Notes under the pieces: generated by a model
What the model was told of the DNA's origin: nothing
Database searches by the model: none
What the model saw: the letters and a program-made list of their open reading frames with translations, nothing else
NCBI RefSeq assembly: GCF_021729035.1
Contig: NZ_JAJSAP010000007.1
Span: 1-64,000 of the forward strand
From: Microbulbifer sediminum
GTDB lineage: Bacteria; Pseudomonadota; Gammaproteobacteria; Pseudomonadales; Cellvibrionaceae
DNA: 64,000 bases
Direction: 5' to 3'
In this document: positions 1 through 7,579 of the stretch, in pieces
How positions within the stretch are numbered: the stretch's first letter is position 1
How the letters are laid out: each line of letters starts with the position of its first letter
Position numbers and translations under genes: made by a program

Positions 1-30
1 GATTGGGTATGTAAGCCCGGCAGAGTATGA

Positions 31-52
31 GCGCAAATGCGCGTAGTTAGAG
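31..52 (+). repeat. Possible right half of an attC-like site
   Basis: A perfect short hairpin (GCGCA, two-base loop, TGCGC at 31-42) is followed by GTTAGAG at 46-52. That is close to the integron R' core consensus GTTRRRY, with only the last base off. It sits just before the first small gene, as the end of an upstream cassette would. The left half lies outside or at the very edge of the window, so this remains tentative. Confidence 0.3.
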
Positions 53-100
53 TGTCTACTTTTTGTGGGTAAGACCACTAAGTCAAGGAGTCTACTTACA

Positions 101-409
101 ATGCTAGAAATCAGGCCAAATTGTGAGTGCTGTGATAAGGATTTACCTCCGGATTCAGTCGAGACAATGATCTGTACTTACGAGTGTACATTTTGCAGGC
201 AATGTGTGGATGACATTTTGGAAAATGTTTGCCCTAATTGCGGGGGAGGCTTTTCGCCTCGACCTGTTAGACCTAAAGTTGCAAGACGGGCAGGCTTAAG
301 CATTGAGCACCAACCCCCATCTAAAAAAAGGGTCACTACCAAGTACAGCATAAATGAGTTGAAAGAATTTTCAGCTACAGCCAAGCATATTGCATCAGAA
401 GACAGATGA
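101..409 (+). CDS. DUF1272 family cysteine-rich protein
   Basis: This 102-residue protein opens with the DUF1272 signature (MLEIRPNCECC) followed by paired cysteines in CTYECTFCRQC and CPNCGG, ending near PRPVRP at about residue 56. The cysteines suggest a compact zinc-ribbon or treble-clef fold; the cellular role of the family is unknown. I chose the ATG at 101 over an in-frame GTG at 65 because AAGGAG sits at 85-90 and the family begins exactly at this Met. The C-terminal 45 residues are lysine- and serine-rich and less typical. It is the first of four small same-strand genes in an AT-rich patch. Confidence 0.85.
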   Translation: MLEIRPNCECCDKDLPPDSVETMICTYECTFCRQCVDDILENVCPNCGGGFSPRPVRPKVARRAGLSIEHQPPSKKRVTTKYSINELKEFSATAKHIASEDR

Positions 410-423
410 TAAAAATAACCTCA

Positions 424-488
424 CATAACAAGGCGAGCCAGTTAGGACCTGCCAGCGCACGACACTTCGCTGGGCATTGGCTTTAGGA
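424..488 (+). repeat. attC-like palindrome between cassette genes
   Basis: After the DUF1272 stop the sequence has ATAACAAGGCG (425-435), nested complementary arms AGCCA/TGGCT (436-440 and 478-482) and CCAGCG/CGCTGG (452-457 and 468-473), then CTTTAGG (481-487). The layout and about 65 bp length resemble an integron recombination site. The conserved GTT of the right core reads TTT here, so the site would be degenerate. Confidence 0.4.
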
Positions 489-498
489 GGGGGGAAAG

Positions 499-963
499 GT
501 GACCTCAGAGTTTTATACTGAAAAAATTGACCATAAAGACTTACCTGGCGAGTATCGTCAGGCAGTTTTTCGATACGTTAGAGATTTGATTGGTACCCAG
601 GGTAGATCGCCAGAGCGCTTTGCCGAATTTTGTGGTGAATGGGTTTGTGACCAGGTTCTGGGTGAAGGGCAGTCCACTAGCGGAACTATTGCATCCGAAA
701 TAACAATTAAGCCAAGTGGTGAAGCGCCTTCAAAATCCTTGGATTCAAGGTGGGAATGTCCACGCGATAGATGGGAATTAAAAGAAAACGGATGTTTGGC
801 TCAGTCGCACTATGTTAAACCTATGCCAGAGTTTGGTATTAACCATCCAGGCTACCAAGAAGAGTGGTTGCACGTTCTGTTCATATCCGATGATGAATTT
901 GTGACCTTCAACGGTGATGCGAGCCTGGTTATGAAATATAAGCGAAAATACAAGAAAACCTGA
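499..963 (+). CDS. Hypothetical protein in the cassette-like island
   Basis: I do not recognise this 154-residue protein. It starts at GTG with AGGAGG at 485-490, a good spacing. The sequence is soluble, with no signal peptide or membrane segment. The N-terminal 55 residues are probably helical, the middle is a short serine/proline-rich linker, and the C-terminal half is rich in Trp, His and aromatic residues, ending in a basic tail (KYKRKYKKT). The base composition is clearly lower in GC than the chromosome further on. Only 53 bases, with no attC-like palindrome, separate it from the Imm41-like gene that follows. The two may therefore form one two-gene cassette. Confidence 0.6.
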   Translation: MTSEFYTEKIDHKDLPGEYRQAVFRYVRDLIGTQGRSPERFAEFCGEWVCDQVLGEGQSTSGTIASEITIKPSGEAPSKSLDSRWECPRDRWELKENGCLAQSHYVKPMPEFGINHPGYQEEWLHVLFISDDEFVTFNGDASLVMKYKRKYKKT

Positions 964-1016
964 CAATGCCATGTATGCGGAGATTGCATGATGACGGACG
1001 TCTGCACTAGGAAAGT

Positions 1017-1379
1017 ATGAACGAAATCAATAGAAACTTTGCCTGGAGTAATGATTACTCTGAAGGCTCCTTCGTAGCCATCTTTCACGAGAACCAGGCG
1101 TGGGATGATGACGAGTACTATAAACTGGAAAATTACCTCTACGATGAGTGTGAACGTCACTCAGGCCAAAGTGTTATTCCACGAGAAGTGGTCTGGCCTG
1201 CAATGCGGATTTATAGTTATTTGTCGCAGTCCATTGGCTGTCACTTTGATAAGGACGATGGATTTGAAATAAAGAACATCAACCGGGATCAGTTATATCA
1301 ACGGCGCGAGCGCTTACAGTTAATATTCGAGGGCTTCTTTAAGGGTCAAATGCCCAATAAAGAGTACCTTGGTTACTAG
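1017..1379 (+). CDS. Imm41-like immunity protein
   Basis: This 120-residue soluble protein resembles the Imm41 family of polymorphic-toxin immunity proteins, as I remember it. Shared-looking blocks are SFVAIFHEN near residue 18, the acidic DDDEYYKLENYLYDE near 30-44, a WPAMRIYSYL core near 60, HFDKDDGFEIKN near 76-87, and the RERLQLIFEGFFKGQMP C-terminus. Members are thought to neutralise a specific secreted toxin by direct binding in the cytoplasm. No toxin with an obvious nuclease or deaminase motif is next to it; the unknown 154-residue protein upstream is the only close partner. Orphan immunity genes are common in mobile cassettes. The family name needs a profile search. Confidence 0.55.
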   Translation: MNEINRNFAWSNDYSEGSFVAIFHENQAWDDDEYYKLENYLYDECERHSGQSVIPREVVWPAMRIYSYLSQSIGCHFDKDDGFEIKNINRDQLYQRRERLQLIFEGFFKGQMPNKEYLGY

Positions 1380-1391
1380 CTGTCCAGACCA

Positions 1392-1485
1392 CTACTAACA
1401 ATTCAAAGCACTCCGACATGACGAAGTTGGCATTTTTCTCCAAAAAGCCGCCAACTTCAACAACCCGGCATTCAAGCCGTTAGAT
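1392..1485 (+). repeat. attC-like recombination site
   Basis: This is the best of the attC candidates. It starts with ACTAACAATTC (1393-1403), resembling the left end of the aadA attC. It contains a 9-bp perfect arm pair GAAGTTGGC/GCCAACTTC (1423-1431 and 1450-1458) around an A/T-rich loop, and ends with GCCGTTAGAT (1476-1485), which matches the right core GTTRRRY exactly. CTAAC on the left pairs with GTTAG on the right. The length of about 94 bp is in the normal range. Confidence 0.5.
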
Positions 1486-1497
1486 TTTAGAGGAAAT

Positions 1498-2019
1498 ATG
1501 GAGCAAGTTTTTAGGTATCAGAGAGACGATTGGGAGAAATTCCAATCGTTCCTGGAGAAAGACCTTTGCAGATCGACAAAGATGTGGCACGAAAATCCTT
1601 GGTTTAATGTCATCTTGTGGTTCATCATTGCGCTGGTTTTCCTGACATTCTTTCAGGGTGGTAGTGAATTTAGCTGGCCTACCGCTGGAATCGTTGGTTT
1701 TTTCTTCATATTGATATTTACACAGGTCATTCTTGCGGGACTTAAGCTTAAAAAGCTATGTGCTCCCTCAGAGGAAGGCATGTTTATCGGTGAGCATCGA
1801 TTTGAATTTGATGAGAAGGGGATTCACAGCCAGGGTAAAGGTTATAGTGCCACTCACAACTGGAGCGTGATAAAACGAGCCGTAAAAACAGATGGGGCAA
1901 TCTATTTATTCCTGGATAATGCCTATGCGTATATATTTCCAATCTCTCAACTTGAAGACTCTGGAAAATTCTATGACTACGTTGACTCTAAAATAAACGC
2001 AACAGATTTATCCAGCTAA
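1498..2019 (+). CDS. YcxB-like membrane protein
   Basis: This 173-residue protein has two adjacent membrane helices near residues 36-53 and 62-82 (NVILWFIIALVFL and GIVGFFFILIFTQVILAG). They are followed by a soluble domain of about 85 residues that fits the YcxB family C-terminal region: EHRFEFDEKGIHSQ, then a conserved Trp (HNWSVIKR) and a late PISQL segment. The family's function is unknown. The stop codon TAA falls inside the CTAAC of the next palindrome, as often seen in gene cassettes. SD GAGG lies at 1489-1492. AT-rich like its neighbours. Confidence 0.65.
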   Translation: MEQVFRYQRDDWEKFQSFLEKDLCRSTKMWHENPWFNVILWFIIALVFLTFFQGGSEFSWPTAGIVGFFFILIFTQVILAGLKLKKLCAPSEEGMFIGEHRFEFDEKGIHSQGKGYSATHNWSVIKRAVKTDGAIYLFLDNAYAYIFPISQLEDSGKFYDYVDSKINATDLSS

Positions 2020-2084
2020 CGTCCAAACCCACGTGGCTTTTGTGTATCAATATTGACACCGAGTAAAGTTTGGACACTTAACCC
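2014..2084 (+). repeat. Palindrome at the end of the AT-rich island
   Basis: GCTAAC at 2015-2020 leads into an 8-bp perfect arm GTCCAAAC (2021-2028). The complementary arm GTTTGGAC is at 2068-2075, followed by ACTTAACC. The loop holds a second perfect palindrome, TCAATATTGA (2046-2055). The outer arrangement resembles a damaged attC whose right core has lost GTTAG. The GC-rich chromosome backbone resumes shortly after it. Confidence 0.35.
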
Positions 2085-2229
2085 ATTCGCAGGATTGAAC
2101 CTCCAATAGCCGCACAGCTCCCGCTGCCAGCAAAATTGTGGCTGCCCTGGGGATAGCCGATTGAAGGGCAGGAATCGCCTTTGTTGGCCCGTGGGCAGTG
2201 CGGGTGCTGCCCAGGTCGCAGAGGCCCGG

Positions 2230-3126
2230 TCATTCAAACCTATCCCAGTAAGGCGGATCGCCGAAATAGCCTTCCATGAACTCCACGAAGCTGCGGACCT
2301 TGCTTGCCAGTAGCTGCCGGTGGGCGTACACGGCATAGAGTGCCATCGGCTCCGGTTCGTGCTGCGGCAGGATGATGCGCAGCTTCCCCTCCCGGATCGT
2401 CGAGCCGGCAATGAACGTGGGCTGCAGGACGATGCCGGCACCGGCAATGGCGGCTTGCATCAGTACATCGCCGTTGTTGCTGACCAGGTGGCTTCCGGCA
2501 CTGCGCAGCCCGCGATACACGGCCTCGTCGGCATCCGCCTCCATGTAGCTGTAGCGCAGGTAACGGTGGTCCCGGAGTGCCTCCGGTCGCGCAGGTGTGC
2601 CGTGCTGGTCCAGGTAGCCCGGAGAGGCGCACATGACCAGTCGAACCGGCGCAATCTGCCTGGCGATCAGGGAGGAGCTTTTCAGGTGGCCAATGCGTAG
2701 CGCGATATCAAAGCCTTCCTCGACGATATCCACCTTGCGGTCGTTCAGCTGCAGGTCGATGTCGACGGCGGGGTGGGCTGTCTGGAAATCGGTCAGCAGT
2801 GGCGCCAGGTGGCGGATAGCGAAGGAAACCGGGGCGCTGATACGCAGCAGGCCGCGCGCCTGGGTCTGCAGGTCACCCAGCTGGTTTTCCATCTCCTCGA
2901 TGTCGTTGAGTATCTGCAGGGCGCGCTGGTGGTAGCTGGCGCCCGCTTCGGTCAGGTGGATCTTGCGAGTGGTGCGGTTCAGCAGGCGCACGCCGAGGTG
3001 CTGCTCCAGCTGGGACACGTATTTGCTGACCAGCTGCGGGGACATCTCCAGCCGGTCGGCGGCGCGGGTGAAGGTGCCCTCGTTCACCACGGTGACGAAG
3101 GCCCGCATGGCATCGATACGGTCCAT
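2230..3126 (-). CDS. LysR-family transcriptional regulator
   Basis: This 298-residue protein has the LysR winged helix-turn-helix in its first 60 residues (AMRAFVTVVNEGTFTRAADRLEMSPQ, then LEQHLGVRLLNRTTR) and a periplasmic-binding-protein-like effector domain from about residue 90. It most resembles the large LysR group with QMSPP/SPQ-type helices found in many proteobacteria. It is divergent from the doxX-dioxygenase pair, with 162 bases between the start codons, so it probably controls them and itself. A perfect inverted repeat lies in that gap at 3154-3176. The inducer cannot be told from sequence; an aromatic or catechol-like compound is a guess from the neighbouring dioxygenase. Confidence 0.9.
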   Translation of the reverse strand: MDRIDAMRAFVTVVNEGTFTRAADRLEMSPQLVSKYVSQLEQHLGVRLLNRTTRKIHLTEAGASYHQRALQILNDIEEMENQLGDLQTQARGLLRISAPVSFAIRHLAPLLTDFQTAHPAVDIDLQLNDRKVDIVEEGFDIALRIGHLKSSSLIARQIAPVRLVMCASPGYLDQHGTPARPEALRDHRYLRYSYMEADADEAVYRGLRSAGSHLVSNNGDVLMQAAIAGAGIVLQPTFIAGSTIREGKLRIILPQHEPEPMALYAVYAHRQLLASKVRSFVEFMEGYFGDPPYWDRFE

Positions 3127-3153
3127 GGGTTATCCCTCTTGTGCGTTTTCGTG

Positions 3154-3176
3154 ATTATCAATATTGCATTGATAAT
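3154..3176. promoter_or_regulatory. Probable LysR operator (9-5-9 inverted repeat)
   Basis: ATTATCAAT and ATTGATAAT form a perfect 9-bp inverted repeat around a 5-base spacer. It is the only AT-rich dyad in the gap between the divergent LysR and doxX genes, 28 bases before the LysR start. Position and symmetry fit a LysR-type binding site; the assignment is inferred. Confidence 0.55.
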
Positions 3177-3288
3177 AAAGCAACACTGGCCAACTTAGTC
3201 TGCTGTTTTGGCGAGAGTAGAGTGCACACATCCCCCGGGGCAGGGGCCTCGGGACAACCCAACCGGAGCAAGACTTGAGGTGACCACC

Positions 3289-3780
3289 ATGAACAATCAA
3301 TTCGCACGGACCCTGTTTCAATCCAACGCCGGTTTCGCCGCCCTGGTACTGCGGGTACCGGTGGGGCTGGTGCTGGCGGCCCACGGCACCCAGAAGCTGT
3401 TCGGCTGGTTCGGGGGCTACGGCCTTGAAGGCACCGGCCAGTGGATGGCGAGCATCGGCCTGGAGCCGGGCTACCTGATGGCGCTGATGGCCGGCAGTGC
3501 CGAATTCTTCGGTGGCCTGGCGCTGGCGCTGGGCCTGCTGACCCGCCCGGCGGCACTGGTCAGTGCCGCGACCATGCTGGTGGCGACCTTCGCGGTGCAC
3601 ATCGGCAACGGCCTGTTCATGTCCAACAATGGCTACGAGTACGCCCTGACCCTGCTGGTGGTGAGTGTGGCGCTGGCCATCCAGGGCGGCGGCCGCTTCG
3701 CTCTCGATAACCTGCTGCTGGAACGCGTCGATGGTGCCGGGAACGGCCAGCCGGTTGCCGTGCAGGCGCGCGCGACCTGA
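3289..3780 (+). CDS. DoxX family membrane protein
   Basis: This 163-residue inner-membrane protein belongs to the DoxX/DoxD-like family, with four hydrophobic segments. The first carries the familiar GLVLAAHGTQKLFGWFGGYG pattern at about residues 24-43, and the later ones ALMAGSAEFFGGLALALGLLTRP and YALTLLVVSVALAIQGGG. Family members are linked loosely to redox stress and thiol or quinone metabolism; no precise activity is established. Start ATG 3289 is preceded by GAGG at 3277-3280; a longer upstream frame has no family similarity. It is followed after about 107 bases by a dioxygenase gene, and the two are commonly paired. Confidence 0.88.
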   Translation: MNNQFARTLFQSNAGFAALVLRVPVGLVLAAHGTQKLFGWFGGYGLEGTGQWMASIGLEPGYLMALMAGSAEFFGGLALALGLLTRPAALVSAATMLVATFAVHIGNGLFMSNNGYEYALTLLVVSVALAIQGGGRFALDNLLLERVDGAGNGQPVAVQARAT

Positions 3781-3809
3781 TCACAGCACCAGTTACCGTT
3801 GCTCAAACA

Positions 3810-3835
3810 GGCACTCCCCCGCCGGGGGGAGTGCC
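3810..3835 (+). terminator. GC-rich hairpin between doxX and the dioxygenase
   Basis: GGCACTCCCCC pairs perfectly with GGGGGAGTGCC around a short loop, an 11-bp stem. There is no following T-run, so it may be a partial terminator, an mRNA-stabilising 3' end for doxX, or an attenuator before the dioxygenase gene. Confidence 0.4.
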
Positions 3836-3887
3836 CTGACCACGACTAGCGGTGCCCTGTATACAAATAATGACCGGAGAAGAGTCC

Positions 3888-4706
3888 ATGCCTACTGCGA
3901 GTAGCAATGTCCTGTTCATCTCCCATGGCGGCGGGCCAATGCCGTTGCTGGGAGACCCGGCGCACCGGGAGCTGGTGCAGCGCCTCACCGACATTGGCCG
4001 CAGGCTGAAGAATCCCTCGGCAATACTGGTGATCAGCGCCCACTGGGAGCAGCCGGTGCCGACGATCACCGCCGGGGCCAACCCTCCCCTGATCTATGAC
4101 TACCATGGTTTTCCGCCGGAAGCCTACGACATCCAGTATCCCTGCCCGGGCGAGCCCGCGCTTGCCGGCCAGGTACACCAGGTTCTGGAGGAGGCGGGTA
4201 TCCCGGCGCGGCTCGACCATCAACGCGGCTTCGACCACGGCCTGTTCGTGCCGCTGAAACTGATGTATCCCGACGCGGATATCCCGTGCGTGCAGCTGTC
4301 ACTGGTTAACAGCCTGGATGCAGGCGAGCACCTCGCCATCGGCCGGGCCCTGCAGGCGCTGGACTATGACAACCTGCTGGTGATCGGCTCCGGCTTCTCG
4401 TTTCACAACATGCGGGCGTTCTTCGCGCCCGACAGTCCCGGGATCCAGGCCCGCAACCTGGCGTTCGAGGACTGGCTGCACGAGACCTGCACCGATCCCA
4501 CCATGCCGGAACCCCAACGCGCCGAGCGCCTGGCCCACTGGGAACGCGCACCCCACGCCCGGTTCTGCCATCCCCGGGAAGAGCACCTGCTGCCGCTGCA
4601 CGTGTGTTACGGACTGGCGGGCAGGGTCAGTGACAGCTACCTCCCGGCAACAGTTCTCGGCAAAAAATCGGGAATGTTCCACTGGGAACGCGGCTCTTCC
4701 TTTTAG
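3888..4706 (+). CDS. DODA-type extradiol aromatic ring-opening dioxygenase
   Basis: This 272-residue protein belongs to the class III (LigB-like) extradiol dioxygenases of the YgiD / 4,5-DOPA dioxygenase group. These open catechol rings with a non-heme metal. Metal-ligand-type histidines are visible in the N-terminal FISHGGGPMP (residues 8-17), in SAHWEQP near residue 52, in HGLFVPLKLMYP near 120 and in a late HPREEHLLPL near 230. ATG 3888 is preceded by GGAGA at 3876-3880, so the 12-residue longer frame is not needed. It probably forms an operon with doxX under the divergent LysR protein. The natural substrate is unknown. Confidence 0.88.
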   Translation: MPTASSNVLFISHGGGPMPLLGDPAHRELVQRLTDIGRRLKNPSAILVISAHWEQPVPTITAGANPPLIYDYHGFPPEAYDIQYPCPGEPALAGQVHQVLEEAGIPARLDHQRGFDHGLFVPLKLMYPDADIPCVQLSLVNSLDAGEHLAIGRALQALDYDNLLVIGSGFSFHNMRAFFAPDSPGIQARNLAFEDWLHETCTDPTMPEPQRAERLAHWERAPHARFCHPREEHLLPLHVCYGLAGRVSDSYLPATVLGKKSGMFHWERGSSF

Positions 4707-4949
4707 CCCTTGCAGGCACAGGTTGAGAATTTCCTGAAGGCCGATGGTGAGAGGTTTTCGCTATCTCGGGCTAAACGACTGCCTGTTTAGGCAAGCAGCT
4801 GCCGGCCACTCTGGCAGGAGGAGGTTCTATCGGGCAGGGGAACATCGTGACGCTTGGGCTGGGCGCAGTGCGCAAGCCGAGCTGGACCAGTTCCGGGCTG
4901 AGCGGGGCGGGCGCTGATCCTGCGCCTTACCCCGACCTGCAGGACAGGT

Positions 4950-5120
4950 TTAGCAGTTGCCTTTCTTGGCCTGGCCCGGGGGACAGTGTCTCTGCTTTCC
5001 GCCAACCACAACACCGGGAACCCTGACCTTGGCGGGCTCAAGTTTCACACCGGGGCCAATAATTTCGCAGCCGTTGAGAAAGACTGCTGCGCAAAGAATA
5101 GCGGCGATTTTTAGTTTCAT
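4950..5120 (-). CDS. Small lipoprotein with CPPGQAKKGNC tail
   Basis: This 56-residue protein has a lipoprotein signal peptide: MKLK, then a hydrophobic stretch ending in the lipobox LNGC (Cys at about residue 18). The mature part is about 38 residues. It ends in HCPPGQAKKGNC, a tail I have seen on other small exported proteins of marine gammaproteobacteria but whose role is not known. I chose ATG 5120 because it gives a proper signal peptide and has a modest AGGG upstream; the longer frame is not plausible. It stands alone between the dioxygenase and sixA. Confidence 0.7.
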   Translation of the reverse strand: MKLKIAAILCAAVFLNGCEIIGPGVKLEPAKVRVPGVVVGGKQRHCPPGQAKKGNC

Positions 5121-5451
5121 TGAAATACCCTGGTAAATAAATTTGGCGGCTATTTTACTGGCCGGCGTCGCTGGCGGTCTAATCATCCCTCCCGTTTTTT
5201 GTCAGATTTGAGGGCTGTTTCGCACTGCAGGTCACCGGAAGGTGGGGCCGACCACAGGAATGAACGCGGCTGCCATAACCGGGTCAGAACAGGGTTTCGA
5301 CAAATATGAACGGAACGGGAGTTTCGCAGCTTCTGATCCGGCGAACCGGGCATTATAAAGCCGGCTTGATTCCATTTACTGGGGAATAGCGGGCGACTTT
5401 TTTGTGAACCTGTTACAGGCTTTTATAGACCTCGGATCAAAACTTTAAGCT
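5121..5451. other. Intergenic region upstream of the small lipoprotein
   Basis: There is no convincing reading frame here. It must contain the promoter of the minus-strand lipoprotein and the 3' end of sixA. I see no strong hairpin with a T-run and no clear repeat. Confidence 0.5.
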
Positions 5452-5946
5452 CTATCGATGCAGCTTCGGGTAGTCGAACAGTTCGACGCTGCCACAGGAT
5501 TCCACCAGTTCGCACCAGCGCGTAATGCCCAGGCGCATATGCAGCACCGCGGCGGTGGGAAACTTGGCCAGCCGTTCGCCGGTAAGATAGCAACCCAGGC
5601 TCTCCAGCCCCGGATTGTGCCCGACTACCATCAGGTGTTGCCAGCGGTCGCCCTGCCGCTGCAGTTGATGCAGCAGTGACTGGTAGCTGCATGCGTAAAG
5701 TTCCGGCTGCACCACTACCTGATCCGGCTCCAGCCCCAGCGCATCGGCGACAGCCCGGGCCGTGGTCAGCGCCCGGACTGCGCCACTGGTCAACAGCCGG
5801 TCCGGCACCAGCCCGAAATCGCGCACCCGCTTCGCCATGGCCGGGAGGTCACGTTCGCCACGTGCGTTGAGGGGGCGGTCGAAATCGTCCAGGCTGGTAT
5901 CGTCCCAGCTGGATTTGGCGTGCCGTATCAACGTCAGCTTTTTCAT
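5452..5946 (-). CDS. sixA: Phosphohistidine phosphatase SixA
   Basis: This 164-residue protein belongs to the histidine phosphatase superfamily, SixA branch. The catalytic RHA motif is in LTLIRHAKSSW (His at residue 9), followed by the typical DFDRPLNARGERD. The second histidine lies in VVGHNPGLE. SixA removes phosphate from histidine residues, in E. coli from the NPr protein of the nitrogen phosphotransferase system. ATG 5946 gives a normal N-terminus directly before the first strand; the 25-residue longer frame lacks similarity. The gene is divergent from dbpA. Confidence 0.9.
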   Translation of the reverse strand: MKKLTLIRHAKSSWDDTSLDDFDRPLNARGERDLPAMAKRVRDFGLVPDRLLTSGAVRALTTARAVADALGLEPDQVVVQPELYACSYQSLLHQLQRQGDRWQHLMVVGHNPGLESLGCYLTGERLAKFPTAAVLHMRLGITRWCELVESCGSVELFDYPKLHR

Positions 5947-6107
5947 GGGCGGGCCCGGGTCGCGTACTGTCATCGCAGTATTGGCCGAACATCCGGGAAA
6001 GACCACTGCGTGAGAAACCACTGATGGCAGCGAGGGTGACTTTGTTTTGCTGCCGATAGGAACTTGGCCCCCGTTTACCTACAATGCCCCCGCTATTCAC
6101 CCATTGA

Positions 6108-7520
6108 GTGCCCGTCGTGACCACCCCAGATTCTGACCACCCCCGCGATTTCCAGTCCCTGTCGCTGCAGCCCGCCCTGCTAAAGAACCTCCAGGACCTG
6201 GGTTTTGCCCAGATGACCGAGATCCAGGCCGCCGCGCTGCCGGCGATCCTGGACGGCAAAGATGTCATCGGGCAGGCCAAGACCGGCTCCGGCAAGACCG
6301 TGGCGTTTGGCCTGGGCGTGCTACACAAGCTCCAGGCAGAGCGGTTCCGGGTGCAGGCGCTGGTACTATGCCCCACCCGCGAGCTGGCCGACCAGGTGGC
6401 CCAGGAGCTGCGCAAGCTGGCGCGGGCCATTCACAACATCAAGATCCTGACGCTGTGCGGCGGCATGCCGTTCGGGCCGCAGATCGGCTCCCTCAAGCAC
6501 GGGGCCCACATTGTGGTGGGCACGCCCGGTCGCATCGAGGACCACCTGCGCAAGGGCAACCTGGACCTGGGCGAGGTACAGACATTGGTGCTGGACGAGG
6601 CCGACCGGATGCTCGACATGGGCTTCCAGGCGGTGCTGGACCAGATAGTCGCGGAACTGCCACGGCAGCGGCAGACACTGCTGTTCTCCGCCACCTACCC
6701 CCGGTCCATAGACCAGCTGGCCACCCGGGTCCTGCGCGACCCGGTGAAGGTGGAAGTGGCCACGGCCCACACCCAGGGGTCCATCGAGCAGAAGTACTAC
6801 CGGGTGGAGAACAACGAGCAGCGGCCGGCGGCGCTGTACCAGCTACTGGCCAGCTTCGATGCTTCCTCCGCGGTGGTTTTCTGCAACACCAAGAAGGAAA
6901 CCGACGAGGCCGCGCAGACCCTGAAGCGCGCCGGCTTCGCAGCGCTGGCGCTGCACGGGGATATGGAGCAGAAAGACCGCGACCGCACCCTGGCCCTGTT
7001 TGCCAACGGCAGTGCGTCGATCCTGGTGGCCACCGACGTTGCCGCGCGGGGACTGGATATCGAGGAGCTGCCGCTGGTGGTGAACTACCACCTCTCCCGC
7101 GACCCGGAGGTGCATGTGCACCGCATCGGCCGCACCGGCCGGGCGGGCCAGAAGGGCCTGGCGCTGACGCTGGTCAGCAAGAAGGAAATCTACAAGGTGG
7201 AGCGGCTGGAGGAGCTCATGGGGCAGCCGATCACCCTGCAGGAAATCCCGGAGCTGCCACGGGGATTCGCACCCACCCGACCTGTCATGTCTACCCTGCA
7301 GATCGACGGCGGCAAAAAACAGAAGGTGCGCCCCGGCGACGTAGTCGGCGCCCTGACCGGCGACGGCGGTATCGACGGCACACAGATCGGCAAGATCCGC
7401 GTATTCGACTTCTCCACCTTTGTTGCAGTGGAGCGCAAGGTTGCCAGGAAGGCGCTCGGCAAGCTGGCCGATGGCAAAATAAAAGGGCGCAAGTTCCGCG
7501 CCCGGATTGTGGGTGTATAA
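6108..7520 (+). CDS. dbpA: ATP-dependent RNA helicase DbpA
   Basis: This 470-residue DEAD-box helicase shows the Q motif (FAQMTEIQAAALP), motif I AKTGSGKT, DEAD (LVLDEADRMLDMGF), SAT, and the C-terminal domain with ARGLDIEELP and HRIGRTGRAG. The last 75 residues (GDVVGALTGDGGIDGTQIGKIRVFD onward) are the DbpA RNA-binding domain, which targets hairpin 92 of 23S rRNA in large-subunit assembly. The start is uncertain: GTG 6108 and GTG 6117 are both possible, and no ATG precedes the conserved region. It is transcribed alone, divergent from sixA. Confidence 0.95.
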   Translation: MPVVTTPDSDHPRDFQSLSLQPALLKNLQDLGFAQMTEIQAAALPAILDGKDVIGQAKTGSGKTVAFGLGVLHKLQAERFRVQALVLCPTRELADQVAQELRKLARAIHNIKILTLCGGMPFGPQIGSLKHGAHIVVGTPGRIEDHLRKGNLDLGEVQTLVLDEADRMLDMGFQAVLDQIVAELPRQRQTLLFSATYPRSIDQLATRVLRDPVKVEVATAHTQGSIEQKYYRVENNEQRPAALYQLLASFDASSAVVFCNTKKETDEAAQTLKRAGFAALALHGDMEQKDRDRTLALFANGSASILVATDVAARGLDIEELPLVVNYHLSRDPEVHVHRIGRTGRAGQKGLALTLVSKKEIYKVERLEELMGQPITLQEIPELPRGFAPTRPVMSTLQIDGGKKQKVRPGDVVGALTGDGGIDGTQIGKIRVFDFSTFVAVERKVARKALGKLADGKIKGRKFRARIVGV

Positions 7521-7579
7521 GTTTATTTCCGGCTACACGCTGACAGACGGCCGGCCAGGCCGCCGTCCGTACAGCAGGT

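Noticed and set aside
65..100. GTG 65 as start of the DUF1272 gene
   Set aside because: The ribosome site AAGGAG and the family N-terminus both point to ATG 101.
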